Notes: generated by a model not told the origin, from the letters alone. Counted from the first letter of the stretch, positions 35,301-43,733 are shown. The stretch: DNA of 64,000 bases from Olivibacter jilunii (GCF_900607235.1 NZ_LR027852.1:372001-436000), one strand, 5' to 3'. Translations and numbers: made by a program.

Positions 35301-36446
35301 GTTGCGGTCTAATAGATATAAACCATCGCGATCGGTTCCTACCCATAATCGTCCTGATCGTTCCTCAAGCATGGATGTGACCGCATGATCGCCAATGAAA
35401 TCTTGTTTGCTGGAACGGCTTCCTATGTAGCTGAATCGGTTTTTATATCTATGTAAAAAAAACACACCTTTCTGAGAGACGCCTATCCATAGATTGCCTG
35501 CTTGGTCTTCCAAGATAGCATTCGTCTTAGTAGTAGAAAGACTAAACGTTGTGAACGCCGGATTTAGATCAATCAAGGTATTTGTTTCCGGATGATAGAT
35601 TTTCATTCCATAGCCCTCTGTTCCTACATAGATGTGATTATCTGCTCCCACATAAAGATCTAAAACGGTCGAGTTTGATAGGTCGGATGAAGGAATCTGA
35701 TCAAATGTATTGGTTGACTCATTGTAGCGGTGTAGACCACCATTTAATTTACCCACCAATAGTGTACCGTATTTATCCTCACAAATGCTCATAACTACAT
35801 TTTTTTGACCTTTTTTGTTGGCGAAATAACATTGTCTTTCGTGACCGGAAAATTTGAATAGTCCACGATTTTCCGTTGCAATCCAAAGCTCTTGTCGGTT
35901 GTTTTCAAAAAGACGGACAATGAAATTGCTGGGTTCAAAATTTATCAATCGTAAACCATAGGGTTGACCGTTTTTACTACGATGTATTTCAAAGATTCCG
36001 TAACCAGAGGTACCAACCAATAATTGTCCGTTTTTCCGTTGCAAAATACATGTTACATGAGGCTCCGAAAGTTTCCCTTTATCGGTCCAAAGTGGTACAG
36101 TAAAGAAAGAATCACTTGCTTCATGATAGTACTGCAGTCCGTTCAAGTATCCCACATACATAACACCCGTTGCGTCTGCTCCTAATGTCGTTACCATATC
36201 ACTTAAGACCGAACCGGGTACGTTTTTGTCGACCCTGTACAACGTGTTCTTAGCACCATCGAAACGATTTAATCCATCCTCTGTAGCTACCCACACAAAT
36301 CCATTACGGGATTGATGGATGTCAGTTACCATGCTGCTGGATAAACCGGATTCAACTGTAAATAATTTGCCCGATTGCGCTCCAACATTGTTTATCGCTG
36401 TAATCAGTATATATATAAGCAGAATTAAATTTTTGATTTTCATCAC
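32394..36446 (-). CDS. Hybrid two-component system sensor/regulator (HTCS)
   Basis: A 1350-aa one-polypeptide sensor and regulator typical of polysaccharide loci. Order: signal peptide (1-23), two seven-bladed propeller repeats (about 25-690, many 'D..GNLWIGT' blades), a Y_Y_Y domain (about 700-775), a transmembrane helix (about 785-805), HisKA with His841 in HIAHEIRTPL, an HATPase (GIGLHLTRQLVEMHKG), a receiver (ILVVDDD; phospho-Asp1147 in VISDVMMP), and an AraC-type HTH at the end. It senses an oligosaccharide in the periplasm and activates a nearby locus. It is convergent with susD (32339) and divergent from the GH42 gene; either could be its target. A degenerate copy of residues about 245-342 lies at 39203. 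Confidence 0.95.
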   Translation of the reverse strand: MMKIKNLILLIYILITAINNVGAQSGKLFTVESGLSSSMVTDIHQSRNGFVWVATEDGLNRFDGAKNTLYRVDKNVPGSVLSDMVTTLGADATGVMYVGYLNGLQYYHEASDSFFTVPLWTDKGKLSEPHVTCILQRKNGQLLVGTSGYGIFEIHRSKNGQPYGLRLINFEPSNFIVRLFENNRQELWIATENRGLFKFSGHERQCYFANKKGQKNVVMSICEDKYGTLLVGKLNGGLHRYNESTNTFDQIPSSDLSNSTVLDLYVGADNHIYVGTEGYGMKIYHPETNTLIDLNPAFTTFSLSTTKTNAILEDQAGNLWIGVSQKGVFFLHRYKNRFSYIGSRSSKQDFIGDHAVTSMLEERSGRLWVGTDRDGLYLLDRNRTKSTRYKAISQCQPPSSIMAIFEDSDGDFWLGGSKEGLINLNRRTGICRAIPGLTDKNGDHVELIHSICEDKRRRLWIGSMGAGLFCLEKKSGAIKNLCFVKSKTPYLGKGYLPNNWINCLLIAPSDKLYIGTYDGLACLDLSDESFISTFGTDKLFAGSVVYSLLDDQRGNLWVGTSKGLMRLDMETGKTRHYQIDHGLPSNTVYAIEIDSQGNLWLSTNRGLAKMDIHDNRFINFYSDDGLQGNEFTRGASLRSTAGELYFGGINGISYFNPLEIEVRPKSLSVNIVDFYIHDKAVKKGMKSGRYQIIDTVITKATVFNLAHNDNSFTVEFSTMDFSQSERVQFEYQINDNDWITLRPGLNRVTFDHLETGKHLLRYRAKVNETYSPIQQAQIIINPVWFLSFPAKILYALFTILSALWIFKTLQNRQRFKKQMLAHRHAEEINEAKLQFFIHIAHEIRTPLTLVINPLKKLLARTEVSNHDGLYRIIDHNIQRMLDLVNQLMDIRKIENGQMNLNITRVEMVGFVKSVSSLFNEEFTIKGIKFQVFNQSNKIYAQVDTRNFDKVLINLLSNACKFTPNDGKIRMTITKKHSAVPDIPSMLRIEIADSGQLLNDDEFERIFNCFYQAENSKTYQGYSTGIGLHLTRQLVEMHKGSIRVENIADWGYAFVIEIPLDSDQESTVHIKEHTPGNRPQPFVLTSPFGKRRKIAKTAKRILVVDDDIDIREFLRRELSPAYLVNTYANGEDAYKSMLNAVPDLVISDVMMPIMDGMILCKKIRENPLTHHVPIVLLTAKGEDNHQLQGLGLGADLYIVKPFNMDVLTENIKSLLRNREIVRVNEREAHLQGTYISKVNLKSSDEKLLEKVHQLIEEHIANPSLSVEMIASEIGISRVHLHRKLKELTHLTTKDLIKSIRLKQAAALLSSKKLTVSEVAYAVGYNDVNSFSLAFKTLYGLVPKEFAMQKNT

Positions 36447-36812
36447 AATAAAGGGTTATTAGCACTTCCCGGAAAGCTGTCGCCAACGGTCAGCAAGGTG
36501 TGATCCGAAAATTTATATAATTGGTTATTTATTCGCTAGTTTGTGGGAAGGTAGTTTCTCCGGTTTGTTTTCTATTCTTCCTATTATCGTACTAACAAAG
36601 CTAATAAAGATAGATTTAAAGGGCGAGTAAATTTGTTTAAAATGATAGTAAGTATGTTGAATAGGAATGGTGATCTATTATAGGGGGTGTTGCATATACG
36701 TACTAGCCTTTGGAATATTTGTGCAGCATAACCCATGTTAAGTAAAATAAATTCCGTTTAATCCTTCTTTCATTCAGATAGTTTCCTTTTTAAGTAAACG
36801 GCCAAGGAAATG

Positions 36813-36837
36813 TCGATAAAGTGCAATTTTTTATCGA
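36813..36837 (+). promoter_or_regulatory. Conserved 25-bp inverted-repeat operator, copy 1
   Basis: tcgataaa-N9-tttatcga forms a perfect 8-bp inverted repeat. The whole 25 bp is 21/25 identical to 59364-59388 before the fucosidase gene, and the similarity runs a few bases further. Both sites precede a TAnnTTTG element by 31-32 bp, the position expected for an activator. The AraC regulator at 58380 is the likeliest binder. Confidence 0.7.
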
Positions 36838-36850
36838 AAATGAACACACA

Positions 36851-36877
36851 TTGCCTACTATCCAATGAGTACATTTG
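36851..36877 (+). promoter_or_regulatory. Plus-strand promoter before AKR relic and GH42
   Basis: TTG (36851-36853) and TACATTTG (36870-36877), 16 bp apart, fit the Bacteroidota -33/-7 pair. The predicted start near 36884 lies about 25 bases before the relic ATG at 36909, suggesting the promoter once served that gene and now serves GH42. Confidence 0.6.
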
Positions 36878-36908
36878 TTTTCACGTAAGTTAAACCATCT
36901 AATAAACC

Positions 36909-37071
36909 ATGGAAATACAGAGAAATCGGCAAAACAGGTATGAAAGCATCTAACCTAAGTTATGGTGCGTCTTCTTTAGGGAGGCATTCTTTAAAAGAAA
37001 AAAAGGAGATCAATTCAGTAATATTGCCCATCACGGGTTATAAAATTGAATGGTGCGGCCGCGTGGTTTAA
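36909..37071 (+). pseudogene. 5' relic of an aldo/keto reductase gene
   Basis: From 36913 one frame reads KYREIGKTGMKASNLSYGAS, then SLGRHSLKEKKEINSV, which is the N-terminus of an aldo/keto reductase of the L-fucose/D-arabinose/L-galactose dehydrogenase type (family pattern 'MKYR.LG.TGL.VS.LS.GASSLG'). An ATG at 36909 is followed by one extra G, so the start is frameshifted from the body at codon 2. After about 36 codons the resemblance stops, an unrelated tail follows, and a TAA is met at 37069. About 90% of the gene is missing. It is a decayed remnant directly in front of the GH42 gene and directly behind a good promoter. Confidence 0.7.
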
Positions 37072-37105
37072 TAATAAGGATTTCAAAACAAAAAACAAAC
37101 TTACT

Positions 37106-39196
37106 ATGGTAAAGAAGACTATAGCACTAGTCATATTAACAATATTTGTATCGACATTAAATGTAAAATCGCAGGTAGTCAATCGTTTTTTTCCTGAAAA
37201 GGATTTGATCACCACTGGAATATACTACTATCCCGAACACTGGAAGGAAAGCCAATGGGAACGAGATATCAAGAAGATTGCTGATATGGGGTATGAGTTT
37301 GTTCATCTGGCTGAATTTGCCTGGTTTAAGATGGAGCCAGAAGAAGGGAAATTTGATTTTGCCTGGCTTGACAAGGTGGTGGCTCTTTGCGTTAAACACA
37401 AACTTAAAGTGCTTATGTGCACACCTTCGGCAACTACACCTGCCTGGATGCGGGTAAATTATTCCGAGACCTTTATAATGGATGGGCATTATATCCGTGC
37501 CGAACACGGAACACGGGGGCTCGGTTCAATCGTTAATTCCAAATATCGCCTGTTCGTTGAAAAGATTGTAACCGAAATGGCCAGGCGCTATGGGCAAAAT
37601 AAAAATGTGATTGGATGGCAGCTAGATAATGAGCCCGATGCTAAACCCGATTATAGTCCATCCTCTCAAGATGCCTTCAGGCAATGGCTAAAAAACAAAT
37701 ACAAAACGGTTGAAGCGTTAAATGAGGCCTGGGGTACTGCTTTCTGGAGCCAATGGTATAACGATTTCAACCAGATTACGATCCATAACACCAATCTGGT
37801 AGGTTGGTGGGGAAATAATCCACATGCTTTGCTTGATTTTAAACGCTATTGTGCAGATGCGCAGGCAGAATTCCTTGACTTTCAGGCCGGCATTTTGCGG
37901 AGTCATATTTCAAAGGATCAATATATCACCACGAATTATACAGCTGTTTCTCCCGGGGCTGACCCGCAGCGAACCCAAAAACTCGATTTTGCGGCTTATA
38001 CGGCCTATCCTAATGGCGGTAGCGATAATATTGGCGAACTTGGATTCAGGTTGGGCGATAGCAGAGTAATCCTTTTTGCGTCAGCATATTTTAAACATTT
38101 GGGAGGCGTATCTGGCGTAATGGAAATTCAGCCAGGACCTGTAAACTGGGGCAGCTACAACCCACTTCTATTACCAGGAACAGTGCGCATGTGGTTGTAC
38201 CATACATTTGCTGCGGGCGGAAAATTGGCCTGTTCTTATCGGTTCAGGCAAATTATATATAGCTCAGAACAGTACCATGCGGGCATTATACAAACAGATG
38301 GAATAACACCTTCGCCCGGTGGTGAAGACTATACGCAGTTCATGAAAGAAATAAAGGAGCTGCGGAAGCAGTATAAACAGGGCGTTAAGATGCCGGAAAA
38401 ATTGGCGGCGCGTTCAACGGCCATTCTCTGGAACCTCGAAAATTACTGGACGATAGACAGGCAAAAGCAGACCGCCCAATGGGAAACATGGAATTACCCG
38501 GTTAAGTTCATGGAGACGGCCAAGTCTTTAGGAGCCCCGGTTGATGTGATACCGGAGACCAGCGATTTGTCGAAATATAAGGTGGTCATTATTCCTGCAT
38601 ACGAAATGGTGGATTCGGCTTTAGTAAAGAAATGGAATAATTATGTAACCAATGGCGGACAGTTGATTATTACCTGCCGTACAGCAACTAAAAATCGAAT
38701 GGGACACTTCTGGGAGGGTAAGTTGGCAGCGCCTATTTCGGGTCTTATAGGAGCGCAGGTTACGGCAACAGACATGCTTTCGGCTTATGGCAAAGGAGAC
38801 GTTCAAATGGGATCCACCCACTATGCTTGGAATAACTGGGCGGATCTGCTAAAGCCCTATCAAAATACGGAAGTGCTTGCAAGCTATGAAAACCAGTTTT
38901 ATAAGGGAGCAGCGGCTGTTGTAAAACAGAAAATTGGTAAAGGATCTGTTACTTACATAGGTGTAGCTACGGACGATTTTAAGCTCGAAAAGGATTTGTT
39001 GCGTAACATTTATACGCAGGCAGGAGCAACTACTGAAGATTATCCTCCCGGTGTGTATGTCTATTGGAGAGATGGTTTTTATTTGGCTGTAAATTATTCT
39101 TCTACCGATTATACCATGCCTATTCCGGAAACCTCTACCGTTTTTGTTGGCGAGAAAACATTGAAACCTGCAGAGGTATTGGTTTGGAATGAGTAA
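37106..39196 (+). CDS. GH42 beta-galactosidase (secreted), first copy
   Basis: A 696-aa exported glycoside hydrolase family 42 enzyme. I start at the ATG at 37106 (signal peptide MVKKTIALVILTIFVSTLNV); an upstream ATG at 37046 overlaps the relic. The TIM barrel starts GIYYYPEHWKESQWERDI; the acid/base is E176 in WQLDNEPD and the nucleophile E340 in VMEIQPGPVNW. A trimerisation-type domain (VVIIPAYEMVDSALVKKW…NGGQLIITCRTA) and a C-terminal beta domain complete the family layout. It removes beta-galactosyl residues from oligosaccharides, probably in the periplasm. It is flanked by two relics: an aldo/keto reductase start upstream and an HTCS fragment 6 bp downstream, suggesting local rearrangement. 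Confidence 0.92.
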   Translation: MVKKTIALVILTIFVSTLNVKSQVVNRFFPEKDLITTGIYYYPEHWKESQWERDIKKIADMGYEFVHLAEFAWFKMEPEEGKFDFAWLDKVVALCVKHKLKVLMCTPSATTPAWMRVNYSETFIMDGHYIRAEHGTRGLGSIVNSKYRLFVEKIVTEMARRYGQNKNVIGWQLDNEPDAKPDYSPSSQDAFRQWLKNKYKTVEALNEAWGTAFWSQWYNDFNQITIHNTNLVGWWGNNPHALLDFKRYCADAQAEFLDFQAGILRSHISKDQYITTNYTAVSPGADPQRTQKLDFAAYTAYPNGGSDNIGELGFRLGDSRVILFASAYFKHLGGVSGVMEIQPGPVNWGSYNPLLLPGTVRMWLYHTFAAGGKLACSYRFRQIIYSSEQYHAGIIQTDGITPSPGGEDYTQFMKEIKELRKQYKQGVKMPEKLAARSTAILWNLENYWTIDRQKQTAQWETWNYPVKFMETAKSLGAPVDVIPETSDLSKYKVVIIPAYEMVDSALVKKWNNYVTNGGQLIITCRTATKNRMGHFWEGKLAAPISGLIGAQVTATDMLSAYGKGDVQMGSTHYAWNNWADLLKPYQNTEVLASYENQFYKGAAAVVKQKIGKGSVTYIGVATDDFKLEKDLLRNIYTQAGATTEDYPPGVYVYWRDGFYLAVNYSSTDYTMPIPETSTVFVGEKTLKPAEVLVWNE

Positions 39197-39202
39197 AGGG
39201 CT

Positions 39203-39489
39203 TTTCTAGCTGAATCGGATTTTATGTTCATGTAAAATACAGCTTTCTGAGAGACCCCTATCCATAGATTGCCGGCCTGGTCTTCCAAGATAGCGGTTGT
39301 TTTTGTAGTAGAAAGACTAAACGTCGTGAACGCCGGATTTAGATCAATCAAGGTGTTTGTTTCCGGCTGATGATTTTTATTCCATAGCCTTCCGTTCCCG
39401 CATAGATGTGATTATCTGCTCTTACATAAAGGCCTAAGACGGTTAAATTGGTAGGTCAGGAGAGGGAATCAGTTCATGTCGAATGTATT
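39203..39489 (-). pseudogene. Degenerate fragment of an HTCS gene, similar to 35420-35712
   Basis: About 287 bp align with 35420-35712 in the same orientation, with scattered substitutions and small indels. The minus-strand frame still reads IDLNPAFTTFSLSTTK and ILEDQAGNLWIGVSQK as in the intact sensor (about residues 245-342), then loses register (frameshifts in the stretches next to 39365 and 39235). No start, membrane or catalytic part remains. It begins 6 bp after the GH42 stop. It is either a duplicated piece of the neighbouring HTCS or the remainder of a second paralogue. Confidence 0.85.
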
Positions 39490-39540
39490 AAACAACAGCT
39501 TATTGCCATATAGCCATCTTTCGAACACTATTTGTAATAG

Positions 39541-39607
39541 TTAACAAAATAGGCCTAAAATATTAACAAAAGCGTTCCCTGCTTATAGAGGCTTTCTGCT
39601 AGCTTTG
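39541..39607 (+). promoter_or_regulatory. GH43 promoter with 22-bp-spaced direct repeats
   Basis: ttaacaaaa occurs at 39541-39549 and 39563-39571, exactly 22 bp apart (two helical turns), followed 28 bp later by TAGCTTTG (39600-39607), a perfect TAnnTTTG. Direct repeats about 21-22 bp apart are the expected site of a dimeric AraC-domain activator such as an HTCS. Confidence 0.6.
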
Positions 39608-39682
39608 TGTCACTTGCTACTTTATAAATCACCCGTTACAACATGTAATTTATTTTCAACGTAAATAATAGACCAAATCACT

Positions 39683-41278
39683 ATGACCCGAAAATTCAGT
39701 TTCTATTTTGTCTGCACACTTCTTTTCGTTTTGCCCAAAGCCCTTATTGCCCAGTTCGGTTATAAAAACCCGATATTACGTGGCTTTAATCCAGATCCAA
39801 GCATTTGCCGGGTTAATGATGATTTCTATTTGGTTACGTCATCATTCGAATATTTTCCCGGATTACCGATCTATCACAGCAAGGATTTAATAAACTGGCA
39901 GCAGATAGGACACTGTCTAACACGCGAATCTCAGCTTCCCTTACATAAGGCATTTTCTTCCGGTGGGCTTTTCGCTCCATCTTTAAGGTACCATAATGGC
40001 AAATTTTATGTAATCTGCACCAATGTATCAGGTGGTGGCAATTTTTATTGCACAGCTGATAATCCTGCCGGTCCTTGGAGCGACCCGATATGGGTGGATA
40101 TAAAGAGTATTGATCCGGATATTTTTTGGGATGATGATGGCAAAACATACTTTGTGACGCAGGGTAATGAGGGAATACGGATTACGGAAATCGATATTCA
40201 GACCGGGAAAACGCTTTCACCCGAACACTTAGTTTGGGGTGGTACAGGGGGACGTTTCCCTGAGGCCCCCCACGTCTATAAAAAAGATGGTTATTATTAC
40301 CTGTTACTTGGCGAGGGTGGGACAGAGTACGCTCACAGCGCAACCATAGGGCGCAGTAAATATCTCTTTGGTCCTTACGAAAACTGCCCGTTAAATCCTA
40401 TCTTATCGCATAGCAATCGACTGGGACAAGGTAACCAAATACAAGGAGTAGGGCATGCTGATCTTATTCAGGCAGCCGACAGTTCATGGTGGGCAGTTTT
40501 TTTGGGCTTTAGGGTTACGCAACCTTATTCATATTATCATATATTGGGTAGAGAAACATTTCTTGCTCCGGTAGACTGGCCTAAAAACGGATGGCCACAG
40601 GTTAATGGAAACGGCACCATAAATATTGATATGCAAGTGCCAACTTTGCCGCTCCAACCGTTTGAAGAACCGGTAAGTCGAACCGAATTTGACGAACCTA
40701 AATTAGGCTACGAATGGCAATACCTTAGAAACCCTGTTTCAGCAAATTATTCACTCACCGAACGAAAAGGATTTTTACGGATAAATGCTTCGCCTTTTAA
40801 GCTTAATGAGCTGGAGTCGGTTAGTTTTATTGGCCGACGACAAACTGAACACGATTTTACGGCAGAAACTAGTTTGGAAATAGTGTCCACCAAAGAAGAA
40901 GAGGAGGCCGGTTTAACCCTTATACAAAACAATACGCATCATTACGATCTTCTGCTTAAACGTAAAGGAAAAAGATTTGCTGTACAGCTTCGCGTTGTAG
41001 TTGGCTCGCTTTCCTATCTCGCCGCAGAAGAGTTGATCGATGAACCGACGGTTCGTCTTCAAGTAGTAGGAAAACCTTTGAATTATACCTTTAGCTACTT
41101 CAATACAAAGGCCGGTAAGTTTGTGGAATTAAAAAAATTGGATACGAGGTATTTAAGTACGGAAGTGGCAGGTGGCTTTACGGGTGTTATGATCGGACTT
41201 TACGCGTCCGCTAATGGACAGAAAACTTCATCAAAGGCTTATTTTGATTATTTTGATTACCGTGTTTCAAAACCGTGA
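39683..41278 (+). CDS. GH43 glycosidase (beta-xylosidase / alpha-L-arabinofuranosidase type)
   Basis: A 531-aa secreted GH43 enzyme (signal peptide about 1-23, ending LIAQ). Catalytic residues: general base D38 in GFNPDPSICRV, the pKa-tuning Asp in KSIDPDIFWDDDG (D144/D146), and general acid E194 in GRFPEAPHVY. The five-bladed propeller runs to about residue 320 and is followed by a C-terminal beta-sandwich (about 335-531) of the kind found in exo-acting xylosidases and arabinofuranosidases. Xylosidase or arabinofuranosidase activity cannot be separated from the sequence. It removes terminal pentosyl residues from the imported oligosaccharide, in keeping with the hemicellulose setting. Confidence 0.9.
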   Translation: MTRKFSFYFVCTLLFVLPKALIAQFGYKNPILRGFNPDPSICRVNDDFYLVTSSFEYFPGLPIYHSKDLINWQQIGHCLTRESQLPLHKAFSSGGLFAPSLRYHNGKFYVICTNVSGGGNFYCTADNPAGPWSDPIWVDIKSIDPDIFWDDDGKTYFVTQGNEGIRITEIDIQTGKTLSPEHLVWGGTGGRFPEAPHVYKKDGYYYLLLGEGGTEYAHSATIGRSKYLFGPYENCPLNPILSHSNRLGQGNQIQGVGHADLIQAADSSWWAVFLGFRVTQPYSYYHILGRETFLAPVDWPKNGWPQVNGNGTINIDMQVPTLPLQPFEEPVSRTEFDEPKLGYEWQYLRNPVSANYSLTERKGFLRINASPFKLNELESVSFIGRRQTEHDFTAETSLEIVSTKEEEEAGLTLIQNNTHHYDLLLKRKGKRFAVQLRVVVGSLSYLAAEELIDEPTVRLQVVGKPLNYTFSYFNTKAGKFVELKKLDTRYLSTEVAGGFTGVMIGLYASANGQKTSSKAYFDYFDYRVSKP

Positions 41279-41488
41279 AATGATCAAAAAATCAGTTATT
41301 AGATAATCCTTTGCTCGCAATTTATGATTAAATTAACCATTCCATAAACACGGTTATGAACCGTCCATGTTTAAAATTCATTTTTATCACACAGGGAAAT
41401 GTAAATTTATTCACGGATTTTAAATATTCAATTGTGTTCATAAGCCCGTCGGGGTTTTAACATGATAAGCTCCATCTGACCGATGGAT

Positions 41489-41509
41489 AAAAAAAACCGC
41501 TTTGCGGTT
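41489..41509 (-). terminator. Minus-strand intrinsic terminator without a matching gene
   Basis: Read on the minus strand, aaccgc-aaa-gcggtt is followed by a run of T residues (A-run at 41489-41496 on the plus strand). No minus-strand gene comes from the right: both neighbours are plus-strand. It may end an antisense RNA or be a remnant of a lost gene. Confidence 0.5.
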
Positions 41510-41554
41510 CATGAGTACCTTAAATGTAAAACACAAACGAGTAATTATTTACAG

Positions 41555-43645
41555 ATGAAACAAAAATTAGTAAACTACCGTACTGTAGTATTTAATCTCA
41601 GCAAATGCGGTCTACCGGCAATACTGATCTGTCTGCTCATTTTTCAGGCGAAAGCACAATATCGTTTTGATAATGTACTTTATGGTGCCGCTTATTATCA
41701 CGAATATATGCCGTTTGCCCGTTTGGATGAAGACATACGCTTGATGAAGGAAGCCGATTTAACAGTCGTGCGGGTAGGTGAATCGACTTGGTCGTTGTTT
41801 GAACCGCAGGAAGGTATTTTTGAGTTCGCCTGGATGGATACCATCCTCAATAAAATGCATGCTGCCGGTATCAAGGTTATTCTAGGCACACCCACTTATT
41901 CCATTCCGGCGTGGATGGCCCATAAATACCCCGAGGTGTTAGCAGCACATACCGGGGGAAGAAAGGCCTATTACGGTATCCGCCAAAACATGGATATTAC
42001 CAATCCCATATATCGCAAATTATCTGAAAGAGTGATCCGTAAAATGATGGAACATTTTGCCAAACATCCGGCTGTTATCGGCTTTCAGGTAGACAATGAA
42101 GTAGAAGCAAGAGGAATTAACAACCCCGGGTATTTTCAGGGTTTTGTTGATTATATAAAAAAGAAATTCAACGGAGACCTTAAATTGCTGAACAAGGAAT
42201 GGGGATTGAATTACTGGGGAATGAACATCAATACCTGGGACGAATTTTACCCACGTGATGGGGCGACCAACCCGTCGTATAAAAACGAATGGGAACGATA
42301 CAATCGGTATCGCGTTGCGGAGTTTCTGAACTGGCAGGTTGATATCGTAAACGAGTATAAAAGAAAAGATCAATTTGTTACCCATTGTTTTATGCCGTCT
42401 TTCCAAAACATAGATCAACCGGAGAGCTTCAGGCAAATGCAATATCCAGCAATCAATGTTTACCACGACGTACAAGATGGACAAAATGGGCAATTCATTG
42501 CCTATTCAGGCGATTACATGCGTACGGTTGCGAAAGGGAATTATCTAATAACTGAAACCAATGCACAGGCTACGGGATGGGATGCCAAAAACCAAAAACC
42601 TCCATATGACGGACAACTAAGGCAAAACGTATTTGCCCATCTGGCCTCAGGTGCCAACATGGTTGAATACTGGCATTGGCATACCCTGCATTATGGACAG
42701 GAAACTTATTGGCGCGGAATATTAGGGCAAGACCTACAGCCTAATCGAATTTATAAGGAGTTCGCTGCTACGGCCAAAGAACTCAAGCATATTGGTAAAG
42801 ACCTGGTCAATCTGAAAAAGGAAAACAAGGTAGCCATTCTGTTCAGTCATGATTCTTATCACGCGTTGAGTTTTATGCCCTACACCGATAAGGACCATTA
42901 TCCGTCAGGATTCGTTCATCGTGCATTATACAATCAGAATATTGAATCGGATATTGTTCCCTGTGATGAGCAGGCGGATTTTAGCAAATACAAAATGCTG
43001 GTTATTCCTCCATTGTATGTAGCGAGCGATCGTTTATTGGAGAAAATCGATGAATTTGTAAAAAATGGCGGCTATGTGGTTATGCTCTATAAAAGCGGAT
43101 ACACCAACACGCACTCCGCAGTTCGGGCCACTTTAGCACCTGGACCATTGCGAAAAGCCGCAGGCTTCTATTACCAAGAATATGCTAATATTCCTGCATT
43201 ACCTTTAAAAGATCACGCTTTCGGATTAAGTGGAAAGGAGATAAGCGAATGGTATGAGTTTTTAATACCCGAAACAGCAAAACCCTTGGCCTATGCCGAT
43301 CATCCTTTCTATGGCAAATGGCCTGTTATTACCGAAAACAATTACGGAAAAGGAAAATTGGTATATATCGGCACCTATCCTTCACAGGAACTGCTGGAAA
43401 AAATTGTCTTACAAACGGCAAAGGATGCAGGCGTCACCACGGTCGCAAATAATTACCGCTTTCCCATTATTGTCCGTTCCGGGAAAAATCAATCAGGCAA
43501 AACGATTCATTATCTATTCAATTACAGCAATAAAAGTCAAATGGTCAATAATCCTTATCCCGGTGGAAGCGAGCTCCTTTCTGGCCATCAAACCGGTAAG
43601 GAAATTGCACTCGATGCATGGGATGTGAAAGTTATCAGTGAGTAA
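41555..43645 (+). CDS. GH42 beta-galactosidase (secreted), second copy
   Basis: A 696-aa GH42 enzyme distinct from the first copy. I start at the ATG at 41555; the ATG at 41483 runs through the hairpin and gives a lysine/asparagine-rich extension. A signal peptide of about 35 residues ends IFQAKAQ. The barrel starts NVLYGAAYYHEYMPFARLDEDI, the acid/base is E182 in FQVDNEVEA (NEV where the usual sequence is NEP), and the nucleophile is E334 in YLITETNAQ. The rest covers the trimerisation domain and C-terminal beta domain (HYLFNYSNKSQMV). The two copies differ widely, so they may act on different galactosyl (or arabinopyranosyl) linkages. Confidence 0.92.
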   Translation: MKQKLVNYRTVVFNLSKCGLPAILICLLIFQAKAQYRFDNVLYGAAYYHEYMPFARLDEDIRLMKEADLTVVRVGESTWSLFEPQEGIFEFAWMDTILNKMHAAGIKVILGTPTYSIPAWMAHKYPEVLAAHTGGRKAYYGIRQNMDITNPIYRKLSERVIRKMMEHFAKHPAVIGFQVDNEVEARGINNPGYFQGFVDYIKKKFNGDLKLLNKEWGLNYWGMNINTWDEFYPRDGATNPSYKNEWERYNRYRVAEFLNWQVDIVNEYKRKDQFVTHCFMPSFQNIDQPESFRQMQYPAINVYHDVQDGQNGQFIAYSGDYMRTVAKGNYLITETNAQATGWDAKNQKPPYDGQLRQNVFAHLASGANMVEYWHWHTLHYGQETYWRGILGQDLQPNRIYKEFAATAKELKHIGKDLVNLKKENKVAILFSHDSYHALSFMPYTDKDHYPSGFVHRALYNQNIESDIVPCDEQADFSKYKMLVIPPLYVASDRLLEKIDEFVKNGGYVVMLYKSGYTNTHSAVRATLAPGPLRKAAGFYYQEYANIPALPLKDHAFGLSGKEISEWYEFLIPETAKPLAYADHPFYGKWPVITENNYGKGKLVYIGTYPSQELLEKIVLQTAKDAGVTTVANNYRFPIIVRSGKNQSGKTIHYLFNYSNKSQMVNNPYPGGSELLSGHQTGKEIALDAWDVKVISE

Positions 43646-43693
43646 ACGGAACATTATACGAAAAAAATAGTTCGTTACAAGCTTCCGGCGATA

Positions 43694-43733
43694 AACTATT
43701 GGATAGGGTTAACCCGTTACCCTATCCATAGTT
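43694..43733. terminator. Hairpin between convergent GH42 and esterase genes
   Basis: aactat-t-ggatagggt (43694-43709) pairs with accctatcc-atagtt (43719-43733), a 15-bp stem with one bulge. It lies 48 bp after the GH42 stop and about 110 bp after the esterase stop. The T-tracts are weak (tagttcttct). Confidence 0.6.

Larger units (their letters stand above)
36447..36908. other. Divergent intergenic region, HTCS / GH42 side
   Basis: No gene seen. It contains a minus-strand -7 element for the HTCS (TAGCTTTG, 36603-36596), the conserved 25-bp operator (36813-36837) and a plus-strand promoter (36851-36877), the last two listed separately. Confidence 0.65.

Noticed and set aside
37046-37105. Earlier start for GH42
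   Set aside because: It would add 20 residues overlapping the aldo/keto reductase relic and bury the signal peptide; ATG 37106 is better.
39109-39351. 80-aa minus-strand ORF taken as a gene
   Set aside because: It overlaps the GH42 3' end and is only the in-frame part of the decayed HTCS fragment, so it is annotated as a pseudogene.
41483-41554. Earlier start for the second GH42
   Set aside because: The extension reads through the orphan terminator hairpin and displaces the signal peptide; ATG 41555 preferred.
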